Shown here piece by piece: positions 18,828 to 30,099 of a stretch of DNA of 43,304 bases. The position numbers were made by a program, and so were the translations under genes. The notes beneath the pieces are model-generated. The model did no database searches. It was not told the DNA's origin and saw only the letters and a list, made by a program, of their open reading frames with translations. Position 1 is the first letter of the stretch, and each line of letters begins with the position of its first letter. Origin of the DNA: Hydnum rufescens UP504. Lineage: Eukaryota > Basidiomycota > Agaricomycetes > Cantharellales > Hydnaceae. The DNA is taken from the NCBI GenBank assembly GCA_014904985.1, contig MU129031.1, forward strand, positions 129,602-172,905, given 5' to 3'.

Positions 18828-18872
18828 TATAATAATAGTAGTAGTAATAATAATAATAATAAATAAATAATC
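18828..18872. repeat. TAA/TAG microsatellite
   Basis: A run of TAA and TAG triplets passes into AAAT repeats immediately before the GC-rich KDZ flank. Confidence 0.85.
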
Positions 18873-18874
18873 CA

Positions 18875-18960
18875 TGGCTAGGGGCCCCAGGGGCCCCTGG
18901 GCTGCTTGACCAGCCCCCTTGATTGAATTGCAGGGGCCCCTGGGGGCCCCCCAGGTCTGA
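18875..18960. repeat. GGCCCC-rich palindromic terminus flanking KDZ copy 1
   Basis: GGGGCCCC and AGGGGCCCCTGGG-type palindromes are clustered just past the 3' end of KDZ copy 1, as beside KDZ copies 2 and 3. Confidence 0.5.
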
Positions 18961-18992
18961 TATCTAGTTAGACCATATAAATGCAATCTTTG

Positions 18993-21212
18993 AAGTATCT
19001 AATTAGATACTGATAATTGGCTGACCAGGCTGGATGAGCCTGTCGAGTTCCCCCTTGAGCAATGATGAATATTTATGAGTCATAGGTTTGCTCTGATAAT
19101 CACGTTGTTCCTTGAACTGGGCAAGGAAATACTGGATCAAACGGTCACCCAGTATTTGCTCTGCCTCAAACAGACGCTCATTTGCCCTCGCAACTCGTTC
19201 TTGAATCCATTTTGCTGCACCTCGTTGTTTCATTTCATCGAGGTATTCAACTTGGAGGTCTATCATGAACAACCTATGATGATGCTACAAGCCAGCTATT
19301 ACCATGCTAGTACATGCAAGTCCACTTCAAGATACTCACCCCAGAAACTCGAAGGCAGGGGATAAGCCTCATGAGCTCACTCCAGAAACGTTCACAACCT
19401 TCCCCATCAGAAAGACCCCAAAGCTCCGCCTTCCTAGGGTGGTACCACAATTGACACACCCACTGGTGGCCATACGCATGAAATATTGAGACACTGAAAG
19501 AGATCCGGTCAAGCCACCCTGGCATAAATTGCCATTTTGCCAGACTCTGCTGAAGTGCACAAGCAACATCATACAGCAGACTGACTTTCCAACATTCAGG
19601 TAGCTCATGCAGTAACGCAGCAATGAGAGTGTAGGCATAAAACTGCTTCTCACCAGCGGTCACCATGTTGGCAAGGAAAATTGCCCGATTGTGCTGGCAG
19701 AGAAGCGCCATGACACCCGTAGAGTCGAATTTTTGGGTGGATGCTTTGACATGATTTCCATCAGCTGCTGTGAAGGATTCTAGGCACTGGTCGAGAGCTG
19801 ATGCAGGTAACGTCATCCCGGGTTCAACACAATCTTCCTCATTGGCAGCATCATCTTCAGTCATCTTGGCAACCTTTCACTTACTTGCAGTCCTTGAAGC
19901 CTTTGCCAGTTCGCATGGAGTTGATTTTCGCCTCCCACTCAGCCAAATGTTCATTGCTGAGCCATATACTCCGAGGCGACATAACCAGAGGGTCCCGTGT
20001 GCCGGTTTCACCCTTGTGGCCCATCCTTCGATCCAGATCACAGTTGCACTTGAGTTGGAAGTTGGCATTGATGCAGACAATACAGGAAACACTAGAAAAC
20101 ACAAAAGGAGTCAATATATCACCCATCGAGAGTGAAGGAAGCCTTGACTCACAGTAGACCGAGCTGTTCAGTATGGTTTCCTCCAAAACAAAGGGACAGT
20201 GAGATTGCAGATACAAGCTGGGCTCATGTCAGGGAACCAAAGGTGTGATGTAGTTATGTGCATTCCTGGTAAACACGCTCATTCACTGGAGTCACCTCAT
20301 CAAGAGTGCAATGTGACGGGAGGCATTCCGCAGAAGTCCGATTAAGATCGACGATTTTGGATATCTCAATATTCAACGAGGTGGACCAGCATCTGGTAGT
20401 GAGATAGGGCATTCAGCGAATTGACGACATAAAGAATCCTTTGCAGCAAACTGATAACCGCGGACATTGAGATATTTCTCCAATGTTGCTGCCCATGCTC
20501 TCTTCATTAGGGGTGACATGCACAAAGAGCTTGGCCACAAACTCCAGCATGTCCAAACTAACTGCTAAAGATGGCCATACTGGGGCACATGGGAAGACGC
20601 CATGCTGGATTAACTGGGTCACAGCAGGCTGACATTGACATACAGCCAGAGTGATATCTTGAAGATCTGAATGCTTGATTAGCAAGAGGGAATGAAAACA
20701 CTGGCTGATTGCAACATACAATCCATGAAGATGCAAACCACCTGTAAAGTGTGGACATAGGGGCAAGAACATGGTGAACACCCTGTGGATGTTGACATGG
20801 TTGGTCTCACTCCCTGCCACTTGAAGGCCATGAAGGGCTGTATTAATGAGGGGAGCATGGTGGAACTCCAGTGATGAGCCTGTGCATGTTTTCAATGTGC
20901 ATGACAAGATAGCTTGTTGGATTCAAGACATATGTGAATTGGCAGGACATCATCTATATCATGGTCTAATGTCAATGGAATTGATCTGCCAACATTGTAC
21001 TCAGGGAGCTGGGACAGTGATGGTGCAGGAGCTGCAGACAAGTACAAGGGCCCGGAAGGTCCATGGCCAATGGTTTCTTGCTTAGGGAATTTTGCTTGAC
21101 TCTTACATTTCTTCATTCTGGGTTGCTGATGAGGGATGGCATCTTCTTGCAGCTTGGTATAATTTGTCTGGGTATTCAGTCTAGGTGGAGCTCTGTTTAT
21201 GCCTGAGGCCAT
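18993..21212 (-). pseudogene. KDZ-family transposase, copy 1
   Basis: This is a DDE-type (RNase H fold) cut-and-paste transposase. The start at 21212 gives the N-terminal block KFPKQETIGHGPSG, matching copy 2. Next comes HGVFPCAPVWPSLAVSLDML (20413-20907), then the INANFQLKCNCDLD block (around 20060). The catalytic core is a 185-codon open frame at 19307-19864. In that frame, FDSTGVMALLCQH (Asp47), LYDVAC (Asp99) and GLSDGEGCERFW (Glu155 or Glu158) fit the expected acidic triad. The core ends at a canonical donor (GTGAGT near 19340) with a TACTAG branch-point-like motif. The C-terminal exon 19003-19272 is helical (QERVARANERLFEAEQ). Compared with copy 2, the CxC region between about 20900 and 20700 is shortened and the far C-terminus is missing. 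It is probably inactive, although the core is intact. Confidence 0.85.
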
Positions 21213-21404
21213 TTTTGGTAGAGTACTGTGTACTGTGGAACCCAACAATAGAGGATGGCTTAGCAGAAATATAAACAGTGAAACCAATGGACTAATGTAG
21301 GATAGATAGGACACTCTGCAGGGGGTGATATAGGGTGATGACTTGACTGCCATGTAGTTTGTGATTGATAGAACATGTGAAAAATGATGGGAAACAGGGA
21401 GACT

Positions 21405-22140
21405 TGTTGAGTGATATGGTGAGGTCAAACAACTCCCGAAGATGAGAAGCCACAACAGCAAGTGTAGCCTGATGTCTAACTCATAGTTGATTGAGATGGA
21501 TTGGAGAGACAGCAAAAGCATGTGAAAAGCAATGGAAAAACTGTGCAAGTTGGTGAGTGATGGGGCGAGATCAAATAAAACTCCTGCTGATGGAAAACCA
21601 ACAACATGAAGTGTAGGCCAATGTCTAGCTCGAAGTTGATTGAGACAGATTGGAGAGAACACTAAAACACATGAAAAAAAATGATGGAGAATTTGTGGAC
21701 CTGGCAAGCAATAGGGTGAGATCAAATAGCAACTCCTGCCAACAGAAAGCCACAACACAAAGTGCAGCCCAATGTCTAGCTCGAAGTTGATTGAGATGGA
21801 TTGGAGAGAGCATGAAACTGTGTGAAAAGTGTGAGACCCAGTGAGGGATAGGGTGAGATCAAATAGCAACTCCTGCCAACAGAAAGCCATAATGCAAAGT
21901 GTAGCCCAATGTCCAGCCTGAAGTTGATGGAGATGGATTGGAGAGACCACAAAAATGCATGAAACAAAATGGAGAATTTGTGGCAATAGGGAAAGATCGA
22001 ATACCAACTCCTGCTGATGGAAAGCCACAACATGAAGTGTAGCCCACATCTGGCTTGAAGTTGATTGAGATGAATTGGAGAGTCTGCAAAAATGTGGAGA
22101 ATTTGGGGACCTAGTGAGTGATAGGTTCCAATTCCTGCTG
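21405..22140. repeat. 140-150 bp tandem array, five copies
   Basis: The block GAAGTTGATTGAGATGGATT recurs near 21484, 21631, 21782, 21920 and 22056. It is preceded by CTCCTGC(C/T)GA and an AGCCACAACA(C/T)(G/A)AAGTGTAGCC block. A lone diverged copy is at about 26398-26455. The array lies immediately 5' of KDZ copy 1. Confidence 0.85.
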
Positions 22141-23739
22141 ATGGGATGCCAAACTCAGCAACTGCTGAGCCCATCCATGACTTATGCTCTTGCCTTTGCT
22201 GTCTGCAATAAGGATAAATAATCAATGTACTGGGCCCCACAGTGACTGGGGTCTGCAGCAAGTGTCCATTACAAAATCAACCAAGAACCCTATTTGGAGA
22301 TGGAGACAAGTGACCCCTGTGAGGCTATGCTGACAACCTCACCAATCTACCTCCTGGATCTGAGCTTAAGCTCACAAAAATACTAAGGACTTCTTCTTGG
22401 GTTCCTTCTGCCATCGCTTGTTCACCTGAGCTACTCTAAGTCTCACCAATCTGAATTCGTCCTCACCTGCTTAGTAATCAGGGAGAGATTCTGCTTGAAT
22501 GCCCATTAGTAATGCCATGCCACTGAGTGCTACTCACCAAGAATACTTATCTCTTTTCTCACCAGTACTACAGCACTGGTATCATCTCCTATTTTCCTGT
22601 AGTTTCTCTACCTTCTTGTAAATACTATAAAAGAGCAGGGTTGCCAACAAGGATAAGGACATTCCTATTACATCCTTCCACCTTTCCACTTGAGCTCTTG
22701 ATCTTTCAAGTCCACCCTCACCCACTTAGTAATAAGGGGGAGGAATTGTTTCCAGGCTGCTACTTTCACTAGGGTATCCCCATGATAGGGCTTGCCTATT
22801 TCAACCATAGGTTGCTTGAAATTTGTGACACCCCTCTACCAGTTCGAACCACTCTGTGGTGACTGCCAACACCTCAGTTCAATATCTATAGAGAATGCAT
22901 CCGTGATTGGGATGGAACTGTGTCCAAAGGGGTGTCTCATAGTACATTGGCCAGAGGGTTTAGCTTGAATGAGTCCTGTGGTTCCTTTCTGCCAAATTAA
23001 AAATTAAAAAATTTGGAAGTGCTCCAGAGGGGCCACCAGAGCCCCCAGGATAAGAAACCCAAAAGAAAACCAACCATGAATAAGTAATTAGGTGAGTAGT
23101 TAACAGAAGATTGTCTGCTGCAAAACAGCACCATCCAGAAGTCACCCCCTGAAAAGTAAACATGATATCTCCTGGATTTTAGCCGCATTTTGGACCCCTC
23201 TTGACCCAGGGCACTTAAATTTTGTAGTTGGCTAAATTTTTTGCCCAATCAAAATTAGAACTGAGAATTAAGAGAAACTGTTGATGCAGAAGGGTAGCTA
23301 ATGCTGTTCTTGCCCTTGGGCAACACCCGGATGCAAATCTGCATATTCTATCTTCCCCAGTCTTGCCAAAACTGAAATCATGCCTCTTCCTGCTGGCTGG
23401 TTAGCTTTCCTTTATAATCAATTTGTTGAGAAGTTCACTGCTGCTACCTCAAGAAATGACTTGGTACATTGGTGAGCCAACCAGCTGTGCTGATTTAATT
23501 TGCTTCCAGATGTTGCCCAAAGTCATGAGTTCTGTTTTGGCTCCACTCACACTTGTTAGAGAATCCAACTGCCCATAGTACTTGAATATAGATACTGTAA
23601 TGCAATATTTGGTGGATGAGCACAGAAGGTTGAGTGGGATCCCAAGGACTAACCAGGCATGGGGCTGTCTGGCTCCTTTGGATTGCTGGGTGAAAGCACC
23701 TGCTGACTAACCAATTATAGTATCTTACTACCACAATTT
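22141..23739. other. No recognisable gene
   Basis: Short frames overlap on both strands (the longest is 142 codons on the minus strand at 23495-23923) without known motifs. CpG is scarce. No repeat boundary was found. Confidence 0.4.
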
Positions 23740-24934
23740 CTCTCCATGTTGATGGCTTGATTGCCCTGTGCTCTTCCCTTCCTGAACCTCTGGACCAGTG
23801 TAAAAGCCTGATCAAGGAGGCCAAGGGTCTCTGTATCACCACAGAGAACCCTAAATCAACCAAAACACCAGTGTCCATGCAGCATTTCCTCAAGGCAATG
23901 TTGGACTGTGCCCCCATGGGCACCCATGACTATGTCATCAATTCCATCCTCACAACACAAGGAGACCCCAAGAAACTTCCCTTGCAAGCTAACATTTGGT
24001 TTAACAATATCATCATACCCAGTATGTGACCTTACCCCATCAAGTCTGATCAAGCCATTTTTAGCAACCAATAGTGAGGGCATTGGGCAAGAAGACTCCA
24101 AGTGGGATCACCCCCAAGCCTGATCTGCCAATCCAGGTTGAATTTACACCAAGGACTGCAAAGTATGATCAGCTGGTAAAATTCCAAATTCAACTCTACC
24201 AAACTGGTGGTAATTGAGAATATTTTAGACCAGGGAACATGATGGTTATTGTACTTCAGTTACCCATCTGCCATTGATTGGATGTCTGGATGTCAGTCCC
24301 AAAGAAAGCCAGGCTTATGTAGAACTAGCTCACATCATCCCTTGGTCTACCATTTCCCAAAAGAAAGACATTAGTTGACCATTCTGCTTCATTTGATCTG
24401 GCATGTTAATTGTAGCCTAGGCCAATGAACTCCACATGACATGGGGTATTATCCAACAATTTGGAGGCATTCCTCCTAGCGACATCACAGGTCAAATTAA
24501 CAAACCTTTCAATCACTTAGTAATGATGCTCAATGAGCACCACTCATTTGACAGGTTTGATTGGTGTCTCATTCCAGATGTGAGGTTTATCATATCATGG
24601 TGGAGCCAATATAACAAGTTCATGTTAGCCCTATCACATTCCTCCCATTCCACATTGCTACATGGTCAGAGTACATGAGAGGATGTATGGAACCCCTGCA
24701 GATGGAACCATGGTCACATTTCTGGATCATTGGGATCCAGGAGATATGACACATCTGCTGGATCCATGGTTCTTAAGGCTTCATGCCACAGTTGCTGGGA
24801 TAATTCATATGAGTGGTGCTGCAGAATATATTGCAAAGTATTTGCAGGATCTTCAAGAAACTTGTGTTCTGGTGACTGATGGGGGAACTCCCATAATGAT
24901 GCTATTAAATGTTCACTCCCTGAACAAGGTATGA
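23740..24934 (+). pseudogene. Fungal HNH_2-type endonuclease-like protein, decayed
   Basis: Three conserved pieces occur in order. The N-terminal helical part (frame 23757-24029) contains SMQHFLKAMLDCAP. The HNH core at about 24232-24378 reads DGYCTSVTHLPLIGCLD followed by VELAHIIPWST, which fits the (R)CxVTG...AHIIP pattern of fungal HNH_2 proteins. The downstream piece (24436-24678) has WGIIQQFGGIPPSDITGQ and VMMLNEHHSFDRFDW, the typical continuation with the N and H of the motif. The C-terminal helix at about 24710-24930 has HATVAGIIHMSGAAEYIAKYL, also typical. Frame changes and stops separate the pieces and some may be introns. Such genes are abundant in Agaricomycete genomes, with unknown roles. 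Confidence 0.7.
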
Positions 24935-25123
24935 TATGATTGGCTCAGCTGCAATCCATTCTGAAGTGTTTTTCATGTGCATATGCAGCTCATTATGGTG
25001 TGATATTCTTGATTTTTCCCATTATTTTTTCTGAATGTATGTCCCACCACATGTTCCAATTGTGGATGACTGCAACCCTGGTTACAACTCAAGTTCTTGA
25101 GGGTAGTGATGCCATGACTTAGA

Positions 25124-25408
25124 GTGAATAAAAAAGCAAGCACCAACAGTCTAATCACCACCTTTAGCTTTCTATTATTTAAGTGCACTCTTCAAACAAA
25201 AGATCATTTATTGTGTGGAAATTGTCAACTTTGTGAATCGACAAGGATGAAGTGGAATTGGGCAAGGCTGATATCTAACCCAGTACCACCAATTTTACAG
25301 TGTAGGGCCTGCCCCAAGAATCTACATGAACAATGTTGCAGTGGGAATCTAGACCAAGGAAATGGTTTTCTAAATCCCAATCTGGTGTGTGGCTGTGACC
25401 ACACATAG
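25124..25408 (+). pseudogene. PHD-finger-like Cys/His-rich exon
   Basis: The frame contains CGNC, about 25 residues later CRAC, then PKNLHEQC, then CGC near the end. This follows the C4-H-C3 order of PHD zinc fingers (Cys-x2-Cys, Cys-x2-Cys, x4-His-x2-Cys, Cys-x-Cys). It lies 190 bp downstream of the HNH remnant on the same strand, but no exon connection can be shown. The opposite strand also has a 119-codon acidic frame (25275-25634), which may be the real one over the overlap. Confidence 0.45.
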
Positions 25409-25634
25409 GGCCTGCAGGTTCTGGGGCATTATTTGGTGCATCATCAATGTCAGAGTGGTAGGAGCTGGGGTTTGATTCCTCATTGCTGATATTGACAATC
25501 TTGGAGGTACCAGAGGTAGTAGGGATTGGGAGGGGATCACTCTGGGGATCATCAATGTCCATGGCAGATCCATCCTTGGTGTTCAACAAGTCATTGATAT
25601 CCATTGCATCTACTGAAAGAGAATCATCTTTCAA
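25275..25634 (-). pseudogene. Acidic Asp/Ser-rich ORF
   Basis: The 119-codon frame has repeated MDI-D motifs (DAMDINDLLN, AMDIDDPQSD) and a Ser/Asp-rich stretch, a composition common in disordered regions of basidiomycete proteins. It overlaps the PHD-like plus-strand frame, so at most one of them is real over 25275-25408. Function unknown. Confidence 0.3.
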
Positions 25635-26535
25635 TCACTTTGAAGGAGCCTCTAGAGGGGTTGGGGAGTGCTGGCATTTATTTGAAGTCAAGGGGATACT
25701 GGGAATGGGTGTCAGGAGATGTATCCAATCTCAGAGGAACATTGGTACTTGATCACCAGGCATGTGTAGGACAACTTGTTGAATGTGGAAGAACTGCAAT
25801 CCCTGGTTCTTGATTGATGTGCCCCCCCCCCATAGTGTTTGCACAACTGGGTGCAGATACCTTTTGAGTATGTGGTGGCTCAAAAATCTATATTGCCAGA
25901 ATATGTACATCAGGGGGAGCTTGGAGCCTGAGTGTTATCTGTCATACTATATCTCTTTAAGTCTGTCTGATTAAGACAACTCTTAAACAGCCATATATCT
26001 CCCCACAAGGTTTTGTACTTTCCAAACTTATTTTCAAGGGTCCCAGAAGTGAGGGAGAAGATAATGGGAAGTGACTAGAATGGGAGATTGATGGGGACTG
26101 AGCTTCACATTAGCAAACAGATATTAAGGTGACTGACTGCTTCAGGTTCATCATGTGGCAGAGCCCACACCTTGCTGGCATGAACAGTAAGATGGGAAAG
26201 GAATGTATAGGGACCTTGGAGGTGTGTCTCCATCAATGATTTCTGTTTCAGGTAGAGGAGTAAGTGGATGGGGTGTGCAGCTGGCACCTGCGATAGGATG
26301 AATAGTTCTGTTGTCATTGTCCCTGTTTTGATCAGCAGCAGAAGATGGAAAGGGTGAAAAGGATATGAAAGAAAATAATGTCCAGTGACCATGCCCACTA
26401 AATGGAAAGCAATGACATGAAGTGTAGCCTGATGTCTAGCTTGAGGTGTTTGCCTAACACAAGGTGGGTGAACAATTTGAGCAGGTGACAGATCCAAATT
26501 CCAAACCATGCTGATGTTGCTTTCTTCTGCAAGCC

Positions 26536-26829
26536 ATGTTTAGAACCCCCCCTGCTGAGGATGCTGTGGTGCCCTCTGGAGCATTGCATCATCCCCACAA
26601 GGGTCAAGAAGTAGGTTCTAGTGGTGGAACCCCTTCAATGGTTCAAGATCCCCCTGCTGAGGATGCTGTGATGCACTCTGGAGGATCACATCATCCTCAC
26701 AAGGATCCAGAACTTGTTGGTTTGACCCTTCTGACTCTCCTCCTTACCTGGGAGTTATCTGAAGCTTCTGTTGAGCATATGTTGTCAGTTTGCATCACAG
26801 TTAGCTTGTCTTATGTGCCTCAACCATAG
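26536..26829 (+). pseudogene. ORF with a 34-residue tandem repeat
   Basis: The frame contains two copies of a 102 bp unit (starting near 26551 and 26653) encoding PPAEDAVVPSGALHHPHK and its relative. The repeat preserves frame, as the period is a multiple of three. The rest of the ORF is Thr/Leu-rich with no known motif. The upstream start and downstream continuation are unclear. Confidence 0.35.
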
Positions 26830-27950
26830 ATCTCACAGAACCCTTCACATGGTCAAGCTCAGGACAGCGGTCAAATACCATCTACTGTCCATTGGAGGAA
26901 CATCATGACCTTTGCACCCTCACTGTCACCTCAGGGGAGATATCAGCCAATGTCAGTACATTTCTGTCTCACTAGTTATTGCACCATCGCTAATCTATAC
27001 TTAGTCTCTAATTTATCATGGCTGTATTTTTGTCACCAACCTTGGAGCTTGATGTACACCAACAGTCACCAGTCATTCCAGTATATTGATCAGCTGCCAA
27101 ATGCTTGGTTGGAGACTTATCCTTCTTTTGCCTTCTATGAAGGCAGTATGAATGTCAATGGACCCTGGTCCACTGATGCCCTCTCCCAACAATACACTCT
27201 CTGCAGCCCCTCTCAACTTAGTTGCCCATCCAACTTTACATGATTTCCTCAAAGATGGAATAAACATCTCCCTTACCTACCTTACGTTTATTGCCACCCA
27301 AGTGATCCAAACACCCCTCAACCCCATGACCTAGATCCTATCACTAATCACTTTTACCTGAAGAAACACTATGTGGATGCTTTGGCCACCTTCATTGGAT
27401 CCACAAGCACCACTGCCCAGAGGTGGTATTCCCATATACAGAGAAATGGATTCCATGTCCCTGTTCCTCTCCCATTGTCTGAATATCCCAGTGCCAACTT
27501 CTGATGCCATTTCAAGCACCATGATACCAAAGCACAAATCATGGTGGATGTGGAGATATTCCTTCAGCATGGTTACTTGTGTTGAGGGTATGTGCAATGG
27601 TTGAGGTGCAAGTTTGTTGCCTGCCTCTTGCAAGAACTCAGGATGCCTTGTCCCCATTTTGGTGTCAATGACAAACTCATTGGTGCTGTTTTCCACATGG
27701 AGGATTTGGAGGACTCCTGTGTCTCTGGAGTTGTCAGAGGATTGGAGCAAGATGGGTACCCATGGTCCAAGACAGTTTGGGACAGGATACAATGTTTGAA
27801 GACACCTTGGCAAAATATGACCAATGTCTCACCAGGACCAGAGCACAACTTCCTTCTTATATCAGTGGAGTATGCAGTCCCCTTTGATCATCCATTTCCT
27901 TGGTTCTTGGCCCTGCATGCCAGCCCAGGCAGATAGATTAGACACCCTTT
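26830..27950. other. Unresolved partly open region
   Basis: Open frames of 110-160 codons occur on both strands (27331-27813 minus, 27592-27936 plus, 26905-27243 plus). None shows a recognisable family, and the codon pattern does not choose a strand. Confidence 0.35.
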
Positions 27951-27989
27951 GGGTCAGCTTTTACTGCACAGGAGAGGACCCAAAGGGTC

Positions 27990-29490
27990 CCCAGACCTAT
28001 CACAGACCCATGGGTGGGACAATATTGACCCATGAGGGGACAGTGCTAAACCATGGTTTGGGCATGGTATTGACAAGAACCCTCATGGGAAAGGTGATCA
28101 GACCCATGAGTTTGACCCTTAGACACATGGGTTAGGTCATCCCACCCATGGGGTTGACCCCTAGACTCATGAATTAAGTGATCAGACCCATGGGTTGGAC
28201 CCACAGACCATGAGTTAGTGCCTCAGACTCATGGGATTATCCCCCAGACTCATGAGTGGAGTTGTCAGACCCATGGGTTTGACATGTAGACCAATGAATT
28301 GGATCATTAGATCATGGATGTTACCCCCAGACCCATGGGTTGAACCTCTAGCCCCATGACTTTGACCCCTAGACCCATGGGTTGAGTCCTTAGACACATG
28401 GGTTCAGCCCCTAGGCCCATGAATTAAGTCTTTAGACCCATGGGTTGGACCCCTAGACCCATGGGTTACATCCCTAGACCCATGGATTGGACCCCTAGGC
28501 CCATGGGCTACACCCTAGACCCATGGATTGGACCCCTAGACCCATGGATTACATACACCTAGACACATGGGTTACACCCCTAGACCCATGGATTGGACCC
28601 CTAGGCCCATGGGTTACACCCCTAGACCCATGGATTGGACCCTAGGCCCATGGGTTACACCCTAGACCCATGGGTTACACCCCTAGACCCATGGATTGGA
28701 CCCCTAGATCCATGGGCTGAACCCATAGACCCATGGTTGCACCCTAGACCCATGGGTTGCACCCAAACCCATGAGTTAGGCCATCAGACCCATGGGTTGC
28801 ACCCCTAGACCCATGGGTTGCACCCCAAACCCATGAGTTAGGCCCATCAGACCCATGGGTTGCACCCCTAGAACCCATGGGTGCACCCAAACCCATGATT
28901 AGCACAACCCAGCACTAGACCCATGGGTGCACCCCTGTTGAGGCCATCAGACCCATGGGTTGCACCCTAGACCCATGGGTTGCACCCATCAGGGTTGACC
29001 AGCCATGGGTGGTCATCAGACCCATGGCGGTACCCTAGACCCATGGGTGCACCCTAGACCCATGAGTCAGGTCATCAGACCCATGGGTTGGACCCCTAGA
29101 CCCATGGGTGACCCTAGACCCATGGGTTAGGTCACCCCTAGACCCATGGGTTGGACCCCTAACCCATGGGGCAGGTCATCAGACCCATGGGTTGGACCCC
29201 TAGACCCATGGGGTCATGGTACCCCTAGACCCATGGGTTGGACCCCTAAACCCATGGGGCAGGTCATCAGACCCATGGGTTGGACCCTAGACCCATGGGT
29301 TGGACCCCTAGACCCATGGGTTGGACCCCTAAACCCATGGGGCAGGTCATCAGACCCATGGGTTGGACCCCTAGACCCATGGGTTGGACCCTAGACCCAT
29401 GGGTTAGACCCCAGACCCATGGGGCAGGTCATCAGACCCATGGGTTGGACCCCTAGACTCATGGCTCAAGTCATCAGACCCATGGGTAGG
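27990..29490. repeat. 21-22 bp minisatellite, about 65 copies
   Basis: The unit is GACCCATGGGTTGGACCCCTA with variants. Its core ACCCATGGGT is a perfect 10 bp palindrome. Copies at the left end (28.0-28.4 kb) are diverged. Those at the right end are homogenised and show a higher-order unit of about 83-89 bp marked by GGGGCAGGTCATCAG (near 29169, 29257, 29339 and 29421). No CpG occurs in the unit. Frames across it are Pro/Trp/Gly-rich and are by-products of the repeat. Confidence 0.95.
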
Positions 29491-30099
29491 GCCCTAAAAC
29501 TTTGTGAGACTGATCATACCAATTAGATTCACCCGGCCTGCATGTGAGCCAGCAATCTCTTGGACTTTTGTCCCATTAGGGCCTTGGGGCCTGTGGCCGT
29601 CCTTTAGACTGGGTTAATTGTTTGGAACTTATTCTGCACTGCTCAGCCCATGATTCAATCCAAGTATCTTACATTCAAATAAATAAATAGTCCCATTTTT
29701 CTTTGTATTCAAGCAGAGAATATCAGATGAATATTGGAGAAAGGCAGATATTGCGTTTCAAACCGTCTTTGGTAAATAAAGGGAGAACAGAGGATGAGGA
29801 TATGGGAATGGGAGGATGAACAGGGAGGAGGAAAAGCACAGTATGGATGAAGGGGGCCGGCAGGAAAGAGGGTAGGCCATTTAATGCCTGCTTGGGCCAT
29901 ATATATTCAGCAAGTCCTTCAGCTCTAACAATTGTTAGATAGTACTTACTTTTAGAAGGATTCTTCCTCCGGCTGGTACCCTCCCAGTATCTATAGGTCA
30001 ATATGTATGAATAAGGATGAATTTCAACAGGAGACCATACCCCAGATTTACCTTTTGATCTTTTGCTTGGCCGGGGGTCTATGATTTCATCCCCAGATC

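Larger units (their letters stand above)
15040..18830. repeat. Hairpin-intron array, right block with orientation switch
   Basis: Units I-M face the minus strand (15053-16377) and units N-S face the plus strand (17133-18800). The switch lies in the inverted repeat at 16391-17121. Exon-like spacers of 80-300 bp are GC- and CpG-rich low complexity, built from CGAACGCC/CCGAACGAA-type motifs. Some exons start with a shared TCTTGGACTCG block (after units P and R; decayed after L). CpG is well preserved here, unlike the left block. Confidence 0.85.

Noticed and set aside
10660..18830. CRISPR-like array of short palindromic repeats
   Set aside because: The palindromes diverge between copies, spacers are long and repetitive, two hairpin types alternate, and the setting is eukaryotic.
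15040..18830. Helitron 3' ends (hairpin followed by CTAG)
   Set aside because: The distance from hairpin to CTAG is about 40-60 nt, not about 10, and there is no matching TC 5' end. The TACTAAC motif explains the intervening sequence better.
20892..22049. 385-codon minus-strand ORF as a single gene
   Set aside because: Its upstream two thirds are translation of the 140-150 bp tandem repeats. Only the last 106 codons, from 21212, match the KDZ N-terminus.
29146..29394. 82-codon Pro/Trp/Gly ORF
   Set aside because: It is a by-product of the minisatellite unit length and has no non-repeat sequence.
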